From NCBI RefSeq assembly GCF_002149965.1, contig NZ_MSQB01000002.1, forward strand, positions 72,026 through 136,025: a DNA stretch of 64,000 bases. Reading direction: 5' to 3'. This document shows positions 53,426 to 62,310 of this stretch, in pieces. Below the pieces are notes generated by a model that was given only the letters and a program-made list of their open reading frames with translations, had not been told where the DNA came from and searched no databases. This DNA comes from Novosphingobium panipatense. GTDB taxonomy: Bacteria; Pseudomonadota; Alphaproteobacteria; Sphingomonadales; Sphingomonadaceae. The position numbers were made by a program, and so were the translations under genes. Positions within the stretch are counted from its first letter, which is position 1. Each line of letters begins with the position of its first letter.

Positions 53426-55855
53426 CTACTCCGCCGCCTCGATCCAGGCGGCGTCTTCGTCACCTTCTCCCGGCCACTGGAAGCCGGTGAGCACCGGATA
53501 CCAGGCCGAGGGATCGTCACCGTAGCGCTCGCGCAGCTGGTCGAGCTTGCGCACAGTGCTTTCGCGGCCGGACAGGACGGTCAGCACTTCGGGCATGCCC
53601 GAAAGGTCGAGCCTTACGACGGCCGAGGCATCGGACTGGCGCACCAGGAAGCAGCGCGACTGCGCCGGCAGGGTTTTGATGACGTCAAGCTCGTGCTGCG
53701 AGAGGCCGAAGCCCTCGCAGTAATCCTCGTAGCGGGCGCGGGCATTGGGCATGAAGACCATCGTCGCGGTCTGCTCGACCAGGGCGGTGGCGATCTTGCT
53801 GTCCAGCGCATCGCGCGCGGACTGGGTGGCAAAGCCCACCAGCGCGTTGCGCTTGCGCAAGGTCTTGAGCCAGTCGCGGATGCGCGCGGCAAAGACTTCG
53901 TCGTCCAGCGCTTTCCAGCCCTCGTCGATGAGGATCATCGTCGGTTCGCCGTCGAGGCGCTCGTCGATGCGGTGGAACAGGTACATCATGACCGGCGTGC
54001 GCAGGCGCGGGCTTTCCAGCAGCGCGGTCATGTCGAAGCCGAGCACGCGGGCCGAGAGGTCGAGCCGGTCGTACTGGTTGTCGAACAGCCAGCCATGCTC
54101 GCCACCCTGAATCCAGGCGTCGAGGCGGCTGGCGAGGTCGCCCGGTTCGGGGCGGCGCGCGCCTGCCAGCAGTTCGCGAAAGTGCGAAAGGCGGCGCAGC
54201 GAGGGATCGTTGTGGTACGCCGCATCCACGGCGCCCGCGATCGTCGCAAGCTCTTCCGGTCCCTTCGCTTCCAGCAGCACGCCCAGCCAGTCGCGCAGGA
54301 AGGCGCGGTTGGCGGCGGTGTCGGGCAGCGAGAGCGGGTTGAAGCCGGTGGGATGCCCGGCGGCGACGCGGCTGTAAGTGCCGCCGATGCCGCGCAGGAA
54401 CACCTCGGCGCCGCGATCCTTGTCGAATAGCACGGTGCGCGGCGCGAACTTCTGCGCCTGTGCGGCCAGGAAGTTCATGACCACCGTCTTGCCGGAACCC
54501 GACGGTCCGATGACGGTGAAGTTACCGAGGTCGCCCTGATGGAAATTGAAGAAGAACGGCGTCGAGCTGGTGGTGGAGAGCAGCGTCACCGCATCGCCCC
54601 AGTGGTTGCCGCTCGCCTGTCCCATCGCGAAGCCGTGGAGCGAGCCGAAACAGGCCATGTTGGCGCTGGAAATCAGCGCGCGGCGCACGATGAAGGCCTC
54701 GTTTCCGGGGAGCTGGCCCCAGAATGCGGGCTCCATGTTGACGTCCTCGCGCACGGCCACCGCACCGGCATCGGCCAGCGAGGCGGCGCACATCGCCGTC
54801 ACTTCGTCGAGCGCGTCGAGCGTGTCGGCTCGTACCAGCACCGAGAGATGATGGTCCCCGAAACCGACCGCGCCGGTGCCGAGCGAATCGCGCGCGGCAG
54901 ACATTTCGCGGCGTTCGGCCATGGCTTCCTCGTCGGCCGAGCGCAGGCGGCGGATGGCGAGGTCGATGCGCTCGCGGGCGATCTGACGATCGGCGGGCGC
55001 ATAGGTCTCGGTGAGCACGAGTTCGCAGGGCAGGCGCAGCAGGGCGTCGGTCAGGCCGGGCACGGTGCTGTCGGGATAGTCCTTGAGGCTGACCACCGAA
55101 CCGAACGAGGGTCCGGCGGCGCCGCGCAGTTCAAGCGCGTCCATGCCGAAGTTGATGCGGCGATAGGGCAGCATGTGGCCGATGTCGGTGCCCTCGACCG
55201 GCCTGCGCACGGGGCGCATTTCGCCGTTGTAGAGCGCCGAAAGCAGTTCCAGCACTTCCGAGCACTGCCCCGCCTGCCCTTCGTAGTCGCCGAGCAGGCG
55301 CGCGCCATAAGCGCCGAGCGAGGCGACCATGGCCGAGGCGGCGGCGCGCAGCGAACGGACATCGCCGGCGTCGGCTTCGGCCGGGGCCTGGCCCTTGTTG
55401 CGCAGCATGCGCGAGAGCTTGTCCGGCCAGCCCGCCTTGCCGCGCGCGGGACGGCGCACCAGGGTGATGAACTGGTCGTTGACGAAGAGCGCGCCCGAAC
55501 CGGTGCGTGCGCGCCAGCGGGCATCGATATGGGCCGCGAGCGGATCCTCGAACCTACCTTCCATGGCGATCTGCACGCGGCGGCGGATCACATGGTGGTA
55601 CAGCACGAAGCGGGCATCGAGCGAGGAGCGCAGCAGCACTTCGCGCGTGGCGACGTGGGCGTTGAGTTCCTCGCTGTCGGCGGTTTCGAACGCAAGGCCC
55701 GGCACCATCAACGACAGCATGACCGAGCCGTCGCGCAGCAGCACGACGTTCTCGTCCACCAGTGCCTGGTAGGGCAGCCGGTCTCCGACCAGCGTTTCCT
55801 TCGCGCCCCAACCGCTCAGCACGCCCTTGAAGGCCGTTTTCCTGCTCTTGGACAT
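53426..55855 (-). CDS. virB4: VirB4-type secretion ATPase
   Basis: An 809-residue VirB4/CagE ATPase, the largest energising subunit. The Walker A loop is GPSGSGKTVVMNF, Walker B lies around TMILIDEGWKALDDEVFAAR and a sensor region is GFATQSARDALDSKIATALV. The N-terminal half shows VDENVVLLRDGSVMLSLMVP. It probably acts with VirB11 in pilin extraction and transfer. The gene follows virB3 with a 25-base gap. Confidence 0.95.
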   Translation of the reverse strand: MSKSRKTAFKGVLSGWGAKETLVGDRLPYQALVDENVVLLRDGSVMLSLMVPGLAFETADSEELNAHVATREVLLRSSLDARFVLYHHVIRRRVQIAMEGRFEDPLAAHIDARWRARTGSGALFVNDQFITLVRRPARGKAGWPDKLSRMLRNKGQAPAEADAGDVRSLRAAASAMVASLGAYGARLLGDYEGQAGQCSEVLELLSALYNGEMRPVRRPVEGTDIGHMLPYRRINFGMDALELRGAAGPSFGSVVSLKDYPDSTVPGLTDALLRLPCELVLTETYAPADRQIARERIDLAIRRLRSADEEAMAERREMSAARDSLGTGAVGFGDHHLSVLVRADTLDALDEVTAMCAASLADAGAVAVREDVNMEPAFWGQLPGNEAFIVRRALISSANMACFGSLHGFAMGQASGNHWGDAVTLLSTTSSTPFFFNFHQGDLGNFTVIGPSGSGKTVVMNFLAAQAQKFAPRTVLFDKDRGAEVFLRGIGGTYSRVAAGHPTGFNPLSLPDTAANRAFLRDWLGVLLEAKGPEELATIAGAVDAAYHNDPSLRRLSHFRELLAGARRPEPGDLASRLDAWIQGGEHGWLFDNQYDRLDLSARVLGFDMTALLESPRLRTPVMMYLFHRIDERLDGEPTMILIDEGWKALDDEVFAARIRDWLKTLRKRNALVGFATQSARDALDSKIATALVEQTATMVFMPNARARYEDYCEGFGLSQHELDVIKTLPAQSRCFLVRQSDASAVVRLDLSGMPEVLTVLSGRESTVRKLDQLRERYGDDPSAWYPVLTGFQWPGEGDEDAAWIEAAE

Positions 55856-55880
55856 CGTCGTTTCCCCCGCGTCCCCCGTT

Positions 55881-56162
55881 TCAGGGCGCGTAGCTGTTGC
55901 AACCCCAGCGCTGCCAGTTGGGCACGCGCGGGCACTTGCTGACCTTGGCGATCCACAGGTCGAACACCCGGGGTTCGCGAAGACATGCGAGGTATCCGGC
56001 GCCGTGGATCGCGAGCGCTGCTGGCAGCGCCCAGAAGCTCTTGGTGATGAGGAAGATTTCCGTCGTCACCGCCGCATTGATGATGAAGAAGCTGTACGTC
56101 ACGCCCGCGAACATCTGCGGCCGTGTCAGCGCGCGGTGAACGGGGAAGCGCGCGAGGCTCAT
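55881..56162 (-). CDS. virB3: VirB3-type membrane protein
   Basis: A 93-residue protein with the VirB3 layout: a short N-terminal FPVHRALTRPQMFAGVTYSF stretch, two hydrophobic segments (about residues 20-38 and 43-58), and a C-terminal YLACLREPRVFDLWIAKVSK motif. VirB3 proteins accompany VirB4 and pilin in the inner membrane. It starts 3 bases after virB2 and is not fused to VirB4, as it is in some systems. Confidence 0.9.
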   Translation of the reverse strand: MSLARFPVHRALTRPQMFAGVTYSFFIINAAVTTEIFLITKSFWALPAALAIHGAGYLACLREPRVFDLWIAKVSKCPRVPNWQRWGCNSYAP

Positions 56163-56165
56163 GGC

Positions 56166-56519
56166 TCAGCCCGCCGCCGACTGGATGCCGGACACGATCG
56201 CGCCCGCACCGAACAGCACGAAGCAGCCGATGATCACGGTGGCGCCGAAGCGCCAGTTCATGCGGCCGGTCAGCATCATGAAGCCCACCGCGGCCACCGC
56301 CATCACCGCGACCGCCGTGGCGACATTGCCGAGCAGCGTGCCCTGGAGCCAGCCGAGCGCGTTCACGATCGGGCCGGAGCCGGCCGGATCGGCGCGCGTC
56401 ACCTGCTGGGCCTGCGCCGCCGCCGGCACGCAGCCGAGCGCGGCGACAACCAATGCCGCGAAATTGGAGAAATATACCCGTGCCTTACGGGTCTGAAGCT
56501 GAGCGTAACGAATCACCAT
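56166..56519 (-). CDS. virB2: VirB2-type major pilin
   Basis: A 117-residue prepilin. A signal sequence of about 35 residues ends in VPAAAQA, followed by a hydrophobic hairpin: GWLQGTLLGNVATAVAVMAV and FMMLTGRMNWRFGATVIIGC, joined by a short polar loop. This is the VirB2/TrbC plan. ATG 56519 follows GGAGGG with a 1-base spacer and was chosen over a more upstream start. It is the first gene of the operon. The 252-bp gap to the next gene upstream should hold the promoter. Confidence 0.88.
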   Translation of the reverse strand: MVIRYAQLQTRKARVYFSNFAALVVAALGCVPAAAQAQQVTRADPAGSGPIVNALGWLQGTLLGNVATAVAVMAVAAVGFMMLTGRMNWRFGATVIIGCFVLFGAGAIVSGIQSAAG

Positions 56520-56715
56520 GCCCTCCGTATGAGGGCGCAGTGCTCCATCTGGATGACAGAAGTGTGACGATGAGACGGCGAACTTCGCCGCCCTATTGCA
56601 GTCGCCACACGAAATCAGGTCATCAAAACGGGGCGCCGCAACCCTCAACACACCCTTATTGTGTAGGCATCTTATAATTCAGGTGCGTCCCGAAAGGCCA
56701 GCGTCGGATGATTTC

Positions 56716-56741
56716 GCGGGGAGGAGATCATCCCTCCCCGC
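56716..56741 (-). terminator. Hairpin after the TPR protein gene
   Basis: GCGGGGAGG (56716-56724) and CCTCCCCGC (56733-56741) are exact complements with an 8-nt loop, 31 bases after the stop of the TPR gene on the minus strand. No U-run follows. It separates this gene from the virB operon on the same strand. Confidence 0.5.
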
Positions 56742-56771
56742 ATTACAGGCACTTGGCAGGAAAAGGCCGGT

Positions 56772-57146
56772 TCAGCGCGAGGCGCGGGCCGTCGTGCGCA
56801 GCAGGTTGTTCAGCGCAAGACGAGCAGCGGCGCGCGAATCGACCCAGGATCCGTCGGCCAGCTGGAGGTCGTAGCGGTCGGAACTGGCCACGGCAGCGCG
56901 GTAGGTCGCCAGTGCCTTTTCGGTCTGCCCATTGGCCGCATAAGCCGCGCCCAGGTTGATCAGAGTGGCGGGATCCTCGGACTTTGCCGCACTGCCGCTT
57001 TCCAACTTGCGGACCGCGGCTTCGGCATTGCCGGTGGAAAGCTCGGTATAGGCCACGTCGATCCTGTCGTTCAGCGGAGTCGCGGGGGCCGCCGTGACGG
57101 CGGACTGGCTGAGCAGGAGAGTGGCGGCAAGGACAGTAAGGGACAT
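56772..57146 (-). CDS. Small exported TPR protein
   Basis: A 124-residue protein with a signal peptide (TVLAATLLLSQSAVTAA, residues about 3-19) and one to two tetratricopeptide repeats (about residues 45-85: ATLINLGAAYAANGQTEKAL then ATYRAAVAS). The C-terminus WVDSRAAARLALNNLL is a short helical cap. This class of small periplasmic TPR proteins is frequent in sphingomonads and not characterised. It lies upstream of virB2 on the same strand but with a hairpin in between, so co-transcription is doubtful. It is divergent from the lipoprotein/TonB receptor pair. Confidence 0.65.
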   Translation of the reverse strand: MSLTVLAATLLLSQSAVTAAPATPLNDRIDVAYTELSTGNAEAAVRKLESGSAAKSEDPATLINLGAAYAANGQTEKALATYRAAVASSDRYDLQLADGSWVDSRAAARLALNNLLRTTARASR

Positions 57147-57224
57147 GGCGGTTCTCCCGGGTTCGATCTGTTGATGAAATGCAACATCCGCCAGAAAACC
57201 GGGCCCGACAAGAAAATGACGTAA

Positions 57225-57374
57225 GTGTCATAAAACTGCAATGAGGCTGTGAACGACCCTGTTTGAGCGAGTCGCCCCTACCCCTTTCGGAGTAGAACGG
57301 CGCGTTTGTCACATCACCGTCGCATAACCGTAGATTACTGTCATGGTAACGCCAACAAACTGTCACCGCGTCAC
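57225..57374 (+). promoter_or_regulatory. Array of Pho-box-like heptamers
   Basis: GTGTCATAAAACTGCAAT (57225-57242) fits the 7-4-7 Pho-box plan CTGTCAT-N4-CTGTCAT with three changes. TTGTCAC-ATCA-CCGTCGC (57306-57323) is a second, weaker 7-4-7 match. Perfect heptamers CTGTCAT (57338) and CTGTCAC (57360) are 22 bases apart, two steps of the 11-bp Pho-box spacing. All lie between a minus-strand TPR gene and the lipoprotein gene. This suggests PhoB control; the search was visual. Confidence 0.45.
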
Positions 57375-57442
57375 CCTAGACCCCGCGCTCAGCGTAGGCG
57401 GACTCGCCGCCTCGGCTCGACCTGAAAAACGGGGGAATTCAC

Positions 57443-59050
57443 GTGAAGACCATTCATGGCGCGCTGCTGATCGGTTGCAGTGCTCTCGCTCTTGCCGGTT
57501 GCGGCGCCGACGATATCGCATCGCCGGGTGCCGGCGGCATCACCATCCCCACCCCGACGCCTGCTCCCACGCCCGCGCCGACGCCGACTCCCGGCACGGT
57601 CGTCGCAGCGGCAAGCTGCCCGACCTTCACCGCCACCGGCGGCCTCAAGGACGACGGCGTGCTGCCGACCGCGCAGGGCACCTGGCGCGTCTGCACCCTG
57701 CCCGCCCTGGTGGACAAGAGCTCCAGCCTGCCCAAGGTCACCGGCGTGATCTACCGCATGAACGGCCGCGTCGACGTGGGCTGCGACGGCGGCTTCAAGG
57801 CGCCGACTTCGGCCGCGCCTGTCGTCACCTCGACCGTCAGCTGCGCCAACCGCTCGCTGACCGCCGACACCGACGTCACCCTGACGGTCGATCCGGGCGT
57901 CATTATCTACGGTGAAAACGGCGCCGAGCCGGCCTGGATGGCCGTCAACCGCGGCAACAAGCTCAGTGCCGTCGGCACCGCCGCCCTGCCGATCATCTTC
58001 ACCAGCCGCGCCAACGTCGTGGGCACCGCCACCGACACCGACCAGGGCCAGTGGGGCGGCGTCGTGCTGCTCGGCCGCGGCATCGTGACCGACTGCAACA
58101 TCGGTTCGACCACCGGCGGCAACTGCGAACGCGACACCGAAGGCTCGGCCAACCCGGCTCGCTTCGGCGGCGCCGACAACACCTACAACGCCGGCTCGCT
58201 GAAGTATGTGCAGATCCGCTACTCGGGCTACTCGCTTGCAGTCGGCAAGGAACTGCAGTCGCTCACCGGCGGCGGCACCGGCACCGGCACCACCTTCGAC
58301 TACTTCCAGTCGGTCAACAGCTCGGACGACGGTTCGGAGTTCTTCGGCGGCGCCGTGAACTTCAAGCACTACATCGCCGTCAACGCCGACGATGACAGCC
58401 TCGACCTCGATACAGGCGTCATCGCCAACTTCCAGTATGGCCTGATCCTGCAGCGCAGCGGCAACGGCGATGCCTTCTACGAGATCGACTCGAACGGCAA
58501 CGAAGACAACGCGCCGCGTTCGAAGATCAACATCGCCAACTTCACGGCGGTTCAGCCTGCCACCAGCAGCAACAACGAATCGAACGACCTTGCCTCGATC
58601 CTGATCCGCGGCAACGCGGACGTGACGCTGGTGAACAACGTGATCGCCTCGCCCGCCAACGAGTGCATCCGTCTCCACGGCACCAGCACCAACGGTTCGG
58701 CCCCGGCCACCCTCGCGGCGTTCGCGACGGTTCTGACCTGCGGCGGCACCGGGCCGTTCCTGGGTTCGGGCAGCTACAATGCCGCCGCCACCACGGCCGC
58801 ATTCGGCACCGCCAACGGCAACAACTCCGCCTTCACCTCGACGCTGACGAGCACCTTCGTCAACGGCGCGAACGAAAGCGGCGTCGCCGGTTACGCCAAC
58901 ATCACCGCGCTCTCGAGCTTCTTCGACAACGTCGCCTACATCGGCGCCGTGTCGGGTGCGAGCGACGTCTGGTATCGCGGCTGGACCTGCGACAACGCGA
59001 CCGGCAACTTCGGTTCGAACGCAGCCTGCACCTCGCTGCCGACAGCCTGA
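57443..59050 (+). CDS. Surface lipoprotein with beta-helix-like domain
   Basis: A 535-residue lipoprotein. GTG start at 57443 after GGGGGAA, signal peptide with lipobox (ALALAGC, Cys at about 20) and a Pro/Thr linker (TPTPAPTPAPTPTPGT, about 35-50). The large remainder is Gly/Asn/Ser/Thr-rich beta structure, with repeated short strands (SLKYVQIRYSGYSLAVGKEL, FDYFQSVNSSDDGSEFFGGA, DADVTLVNNVI-like units) that look like a right-handed beta-helix, plus several Cys. No catalytic motif is seen. The TonB-dependent receptor follows after 122 bases, so it is likely its surface binding partner. Upstream Pho-box-like repeats suggest phosphate control. Confidence 0.7.
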   Translation: MKTIHGALLIGCSALALAGCGADDIASPGAGGITIPTPTPAPTPAPTPTPGTVVAAASCPTFTATGGLKDDGVLPTAQGTWRVCTLPALVDKSSSLPKVTGVIYRMNGRVDVGCDGGFKAPTSAAPVVTSTVSCANRSLTADTDVTLTVDPGVIIYGENGAEPAWMAVNRGNKLSAVGTAALPIIFTSRANVVGTATDTDQGQWGGVVLLGRGIVTDCNIGSTTGGNCERDTEGSANPARFGGADNTYNAGSLKYVQIRYSGYSLAVGKELQSLTGGGTGTGTTFDYFQSVNSSDDGSEFFGGAVNFKHYIAVNADDDSLDLDTGVIANFQYGLILQRSGNGDAFYEIDSNGNEDNAPRSKINIANFTAVQPATSSNNESNDLASILIRGNADVTLVNNVIASPANECIRLHGTSTNGSAPATLAAFATVLTCGGTGPFLGSGSYNAAATTAAFGTANGNNSAFTSTLTSTFVNGANESGVAGYANITALSSFFDNVAYIGAVSGASDVWYRGWTCDNATGNFGSNAACTSLPTA

Positions 59051-59172
59051 TCCGGCCATCCGTGACAACGAGGGGGCGGCCATGGCGCCGTCCCCTCTTG
59101 TCACAACAGAGACGCCGATCCGGCGCCTCACCCACGCAAGAACGACCTTTCCGTGTTCCAGGGGGACTCACC

Positions 59173-61875
59173 ATGACCAAGCCGCGGCTTCTTCCTCTGC
59201 TGCTGCTTTCCACCTCGCTCCTCTCGCCGGCAGCGGCGTGGGCGCAGGACAGCACTGCCACTTCGGGCGAGAGCGCCCCCGCACCCGACGACCAGTCCGC
59301 AACCGAAGCTGGCGACACGGAAGCTGCCGCTCCCGACGTTTCGATCCCCGGCGGCGCGATCATCGTTACCGGCAATCGCAACCGCAACATCGTGCGCACT
59401 TCGCCCCAGGTCGTCTCGGTCCTGTCGAACGAGGAAATCGAGCGCACGGGTGAAGGCGATATCGCCGGCGCACTCAGCCGCGTCACCGGCCTGTCGGTGG
59501 TCGGCAACGGCTATGTCTACGTGCGCGGCCTTGGCGACCGCTACTCGCTGGCCCTGCTCAACGGCTCGCCCCTGCCCAGCCCGGAACCGCTCAAGCGCGT
59601 CGTTCCGCTGGACCTGTTCCCCACCAGCATCGTCGCATCCTCGCTGGTGCAGAAGAGCTACTCCGCCAACTTCCCCGGCGAGTTCGGCGGCGGCGTGATC
59701 AATCTCACCACCAAGGCCATCCCGACCGAGAGCTACCTCGAAATCGGCGGCGGCATCGGCTGGGACACCGAGAGCACCAACAAGCTCTCCTACAGCTATT
59801 ACGGCAGCAAGACCGACTGGACCGGCTACGACAACGGCAACCGCGACATCCCCGCGCCGCTGAAGTCCTACCTGGCCGGCGACACCCCGCTGGTCTCGAC
59901 CAGCGACCAGGCCAAGGAAATCGGCTCGGTGCTGTTCACCGGCCGCAATTCGGTCGTCCAGAGGATCAACAAGACGCAGCCGAACTTCTCGGGCCAGATC
60001 AACGGCGGCACCTCGTTCGACCTCGGCGGGGCCACGCTGGGCGTGATCGCTTCGGCCGGATACTCGAACACCACCCGCACCCGTGACGCGATCCAGCAGC
60101 TCACCCAGGGTTCGAGCGCGCAGACCGACCAGCTCTATGAAGACTTCCACGCGGTGCAGACCAGCAACCGCGTCGTCGCCAACGGCCTGCTCGGCCTCGG
60201 CATCGAGTGGGGTTCGAACAAGGTACGCTGGACCAACACCTACATCCACGACACCGACAAGTTCACCAGCCTCAAGGTCGGCCAGAAGAACGGCGCCACC
60301 GGCGTCGACTTCATGCAGCAGAAGACCGCCTGGTACGAACGCCAGCTGTTCAACACGCAGCTCGCCGCCGAGCTGAAGCCGGCCGACGATACCGAGATCG
60401 ACCTGCGCGCGGGCTATGCGAATTCCAAGCGCGACGCGCCCTTCGAGATCGACGCCGAATACGTCCGCACCAACACGCCGGGCGTCTACGGCAGCAACTT
60501 CGTCAACACGCTGGGCACCGGCTCGGTCGACCCGACGACCATCAGCTTCTCCAAGCTCGACGAGGACGTGTGGTCGGCCAGCGCCGACGTCTCGCACCAC
60601 TTCGCGCCGGGCTGGACGGGCACGGTGGGCTATGCCTACCAGCTCAACAGCCGCAGCAACGAAAACCGCCAGTTCGGCGTCTTCGCCTCGGGCGATTCCG
60701 CGCTGATCCAGGGCCTGGGCCTGCTGCGCCTCGACCTGCTGCTCCAGCCGGACATGTGGTATGTCAGCGAAGCCGGTCCGAACTACAATCTGGAACTGCG
60801 CGACCTTACCTACAACGTCGGCAAGTTCGAATCGCGCCTGCTCAACCATGCCTTCTACGGCAAGGTGGACGGCGAGCTGACGCCCGGCCTGACTTTCGAC
60901 CTCGGCGCCCGCTGGGAATATGCCAAGGAATCGTCGACCCTGCTGCCGGTCGGCGCGCCCGCCCAGACGGCCACCAACCTGAAGAACGAATACTTCCTGC
61001 CCGCGCTCACGCTCACTTACGAGATCCAGCCGGGCATGCAGGTTCGCGTCAACGGTTCGAAGACCATCGCGCGTCCGCAGTTCCGCGAACTGGTGTACCA
61101 GGCGTTCTACGATCCCGACAGCAACCGTACCTACCAGGGTAATCCGCTGCTTCAGGACAGCCAACTCTACAACGCCGAAGCCCGCTTCGAATACTACTTC
61201 GCACCGGAGCAGCGCTTCTCGGTCGGCGCCTTCTACAAGCACCTGAAGAACCCGATCGAATCGTACCTCACCGGCACCGAGGCCTTCATCACCTCTTACG
61301 CCAACGCGCCTGCCGCCGATCTCTACGGCGCCGAGATCGAGGCCGTGAAGTACGTTCCGCTCGACAGCATGGGCTCGTTCTTCGACACGCACCGCCTGAT
61401 GCTCTCGGCCAACTACACCTTCACCGAATCCAAGCTGAAGGTGAAGGATGACGACACCGTCCTGATCTACGGCGCCAGCACCACACAGCGCGCCAGCGAC
61501 TACTTCCAGGACGGCGCGCCGCTGACCGGCCAGTCGAAGCATCTCGCCAACGTGCAGATCGGCTTCGAGGACACCGAGCACCTCTCGCAGCAGACGCTGC
61601 TGCTGAACTACGCCAGCAAGCGCACGGTCAGCCGCGGCTTCATCGGCGTCACCCGCCAGCCCGACATCATCGAGAACCCGGGCTTCACGCTCGACCTCGT
61701 GATTCGCCAGGGCATCGAACTGGGCGGCGACAAGCAGATCGAACTGAAGCTCGAAGGCCGCAACCTCACCGGGCGGAAGCACGAAGAGTACCAGGACCTG
61801 GAAGACGGCCGCATCGAGTTCAACACTTACGACCTCGGCCGCGTCTTCACGCTTTCGGCGACGGCCAAGTTCTAA
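59173..61875 (+). CDS. TonB-dependent outer-membrane receptor
   Basis: A 900-residue receptor. The signal peptide ends near AWA (residue 24). A disordered Ala/Glu/Asp-rich region (about 26-60) precedes the plug domain (about 65-190: QVVSVLSNEEIERTGEGDIA, VYVRGLGDRYSLALLNGSPL, NFPGEFGGGVINL). The remainder is a 22-strand barrel ending in YDLGRVFTLSATAKF with a final aromatic Phe. No TonB-box is clear near the start. It follows the surface lipoprotein; compound palindrome R3 and an intrinsic terminator lie after it. Ligand unknown. Confidence 0.92.
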   Translation: MTKPRLLPLLLLSTSLLSPAAAWAQDSTATSGESAPAPDDQSATEAGDTEAAAPDVSIPGGAIIVTGNRNRNIVRTSPQVVSVLSNEEIERTGEGDIAGALSRVTGLSVVGNGYVYVRGLGDRYSLALLNGSPLPSPEPLKRVVPLDLFPTSIVASSLVQKSYSANFPGEFGGGVINLTTKAIPTESYLEIGGGIGWDTESTNKLSYSYYGSKTDWTGYDNGNRDIPAPLKSYLAGDTPLVSTSDQAKEIGSVLFTGRNSVVQRINKTQPNFSGQINGGTSFDLGGATLGVIASAGYSNTTRTRDAIQQLTQGSSAQTDQLYEDFHAVQTSNRVVANGLLGLGIEWGSNKVRWTNTYIHDTDKFTSLKVGQKNGATGVDFMQQKTAWYERQLFNTQLAAELKPADDTEIDLRAGYANSKRDAPFEIDAEYVRTNTPGVYGSNFVNTLGTGSVDPTTISFSKLDEDVWSASADVSHHFAPGWTGTVGYAYQLNSRSNENRQFGVFASGDSALIQGLGLLRLDLLLQPDMWYVSEAGPNYNLELRDLTYNVGKFESRLLNHAFYGKVDGELTPGLTFDLGARWEYAKESSTLLPVGAPAQTATNLKNEYFLPALTLTYEIQPGMQVRVNGSKTIARPQFRELVYQAFYDPDSNRTYQGNPLLQDSQLYNAEARFEYYFAPEQRFSVGAFYKHLKNPIESYLTGTEAFITSYANAPAADLYGAEIEAVKYVPLDSMGSFFDTHRLMLSANYTFTESKLKVKDDDTVLIYGASTTQRASDYFQDGAPLTGQSKHLANVQIGFEDTEHLSQQTLLLNYASKRTVSRGFIGVTRQPDIIENPGFTLDLVIRQGIELGGDKQIELKLEGRNLTGRKHEEYQDLEDGRIEFNTYDLGRVFTLSATAKF

Positions 61876-61880
61876 GTCTT

Positions 61881-61978
61881 TTCCGCTATCGCGGAAGCGG
61901 CACCGGCCCACACCCCCACCCGACCACCCATAGGGTACTATCGTCGGGTGGTCGGGTGGGGGCGCGGGCCGGTACCGC
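61881..61978. repeat. Compound palindrome copy R3
   Basis: Left mini-hairpin TTCCGC/GCGGAA (61881-61896), outer arm GCGGCACCGGCCC from 61897, inner arm CCCCCACCCGACCACCC, a loop containing GGGTACTATCG, and matching arms GGGTGGTCGGGTGGGGG and GGGCCGGTACCGC. The loop is close to the reverse complement of the R1/R2 loop, so this copy is inverted. It starts 5 bases after the receptor stop. The right-hand mini-hairpin of other copies is missing. Confidence 0.85.
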
Positions 61979-62033
61979 AGGAACTTCTAACCATCTCACC
62001 AGGGAGGCTCCTGCCCTCCCGACGGCAACTGAC

Positions 62034-62067
62034 GGGCCGGTCGCATTGCGACCGGCCCTTTTTTTTT
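62034..62067 (+). terminator. Intrinsic terminator after the TonB receptor
   Basis: GGGCCGGTCGC (62034-62044), ATT loop, GCGACCGGCCC (62048-62058), followed by nine T residues. It is an exact 11-bp stem with a strong U-run, downstream of R3, and probably ends the lipoprotein-receptor transcript before the riboswitch region begins. Confidence 0.93.
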
Positions 62068-62104
62068 GCTTTGCCGGACGCCTCGTTCCCGCTAAGGGCA
62101 GCGC

Positions 62105-62239
62105 GTCATCTGGGGAGTAGCCGCCTGCGCCCCTCCCGCTTCTCGTGGGAACCAGCAGGACCTGTCGTCAACACACTTGGTCGAGAGACCATGGCGCACA
62201 GGAGGACGGAAAATACCGTCCGGGCGAGACCAATGGCGT
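62105..62239 (+). promoter_or_regulatory. yybP-ykoY manganese riboswitch
   Basis: It carries the conserved GGGGAGTAGCC at 62112, CTGTCGTCAACACACTTGG near 62162, and the closing GGGCGAGACC near 62222-62231. GTCATCTGG at the 5' side can pair with CCAATGGC at the 3' side to close helix P1. This is the consensus plan of the yybP-ykoY family, which binds Mn2+ and typically controls metal exporters. The gene after it is a GDT1-family protein, a known riboswitch target. The rest of the 435-bp gap contains R3 and the terminator. Confidence 0.85.
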
Positions 62240-62252
62240 TGCAGCTCCGTCC

Positions 62253-62298
62253 GGCCGGGCGGGTTCTGCCGCGCTATTGTCTTGTCTGTCGCCCGGCC
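62253..62298 (+). promoter_or_regulatory. Hairpin next to the GDT1 ribosome-binding site
   Basis: GGCCGGGCG (62253-62261) and CGCCCGGCC (62290-62298) are perfectly complementary and end just before the Shine-Dalgarno (CCGGAGAA at 62299). This could be the expression platform that exposes or hides the ribosome-binding site. Metal binding would have to compete with this helix. Confidence 0.55.
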
Positions 62299-62310
62299 CC
62301 GGAGAATTCA

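Noticed and set aside
59128..61911. Very long open frame opposite the TonB receptor
   Set aside because: It mirrors the receptor gene and has no recognisable motif; typical of antisense frames in high-GC genes.
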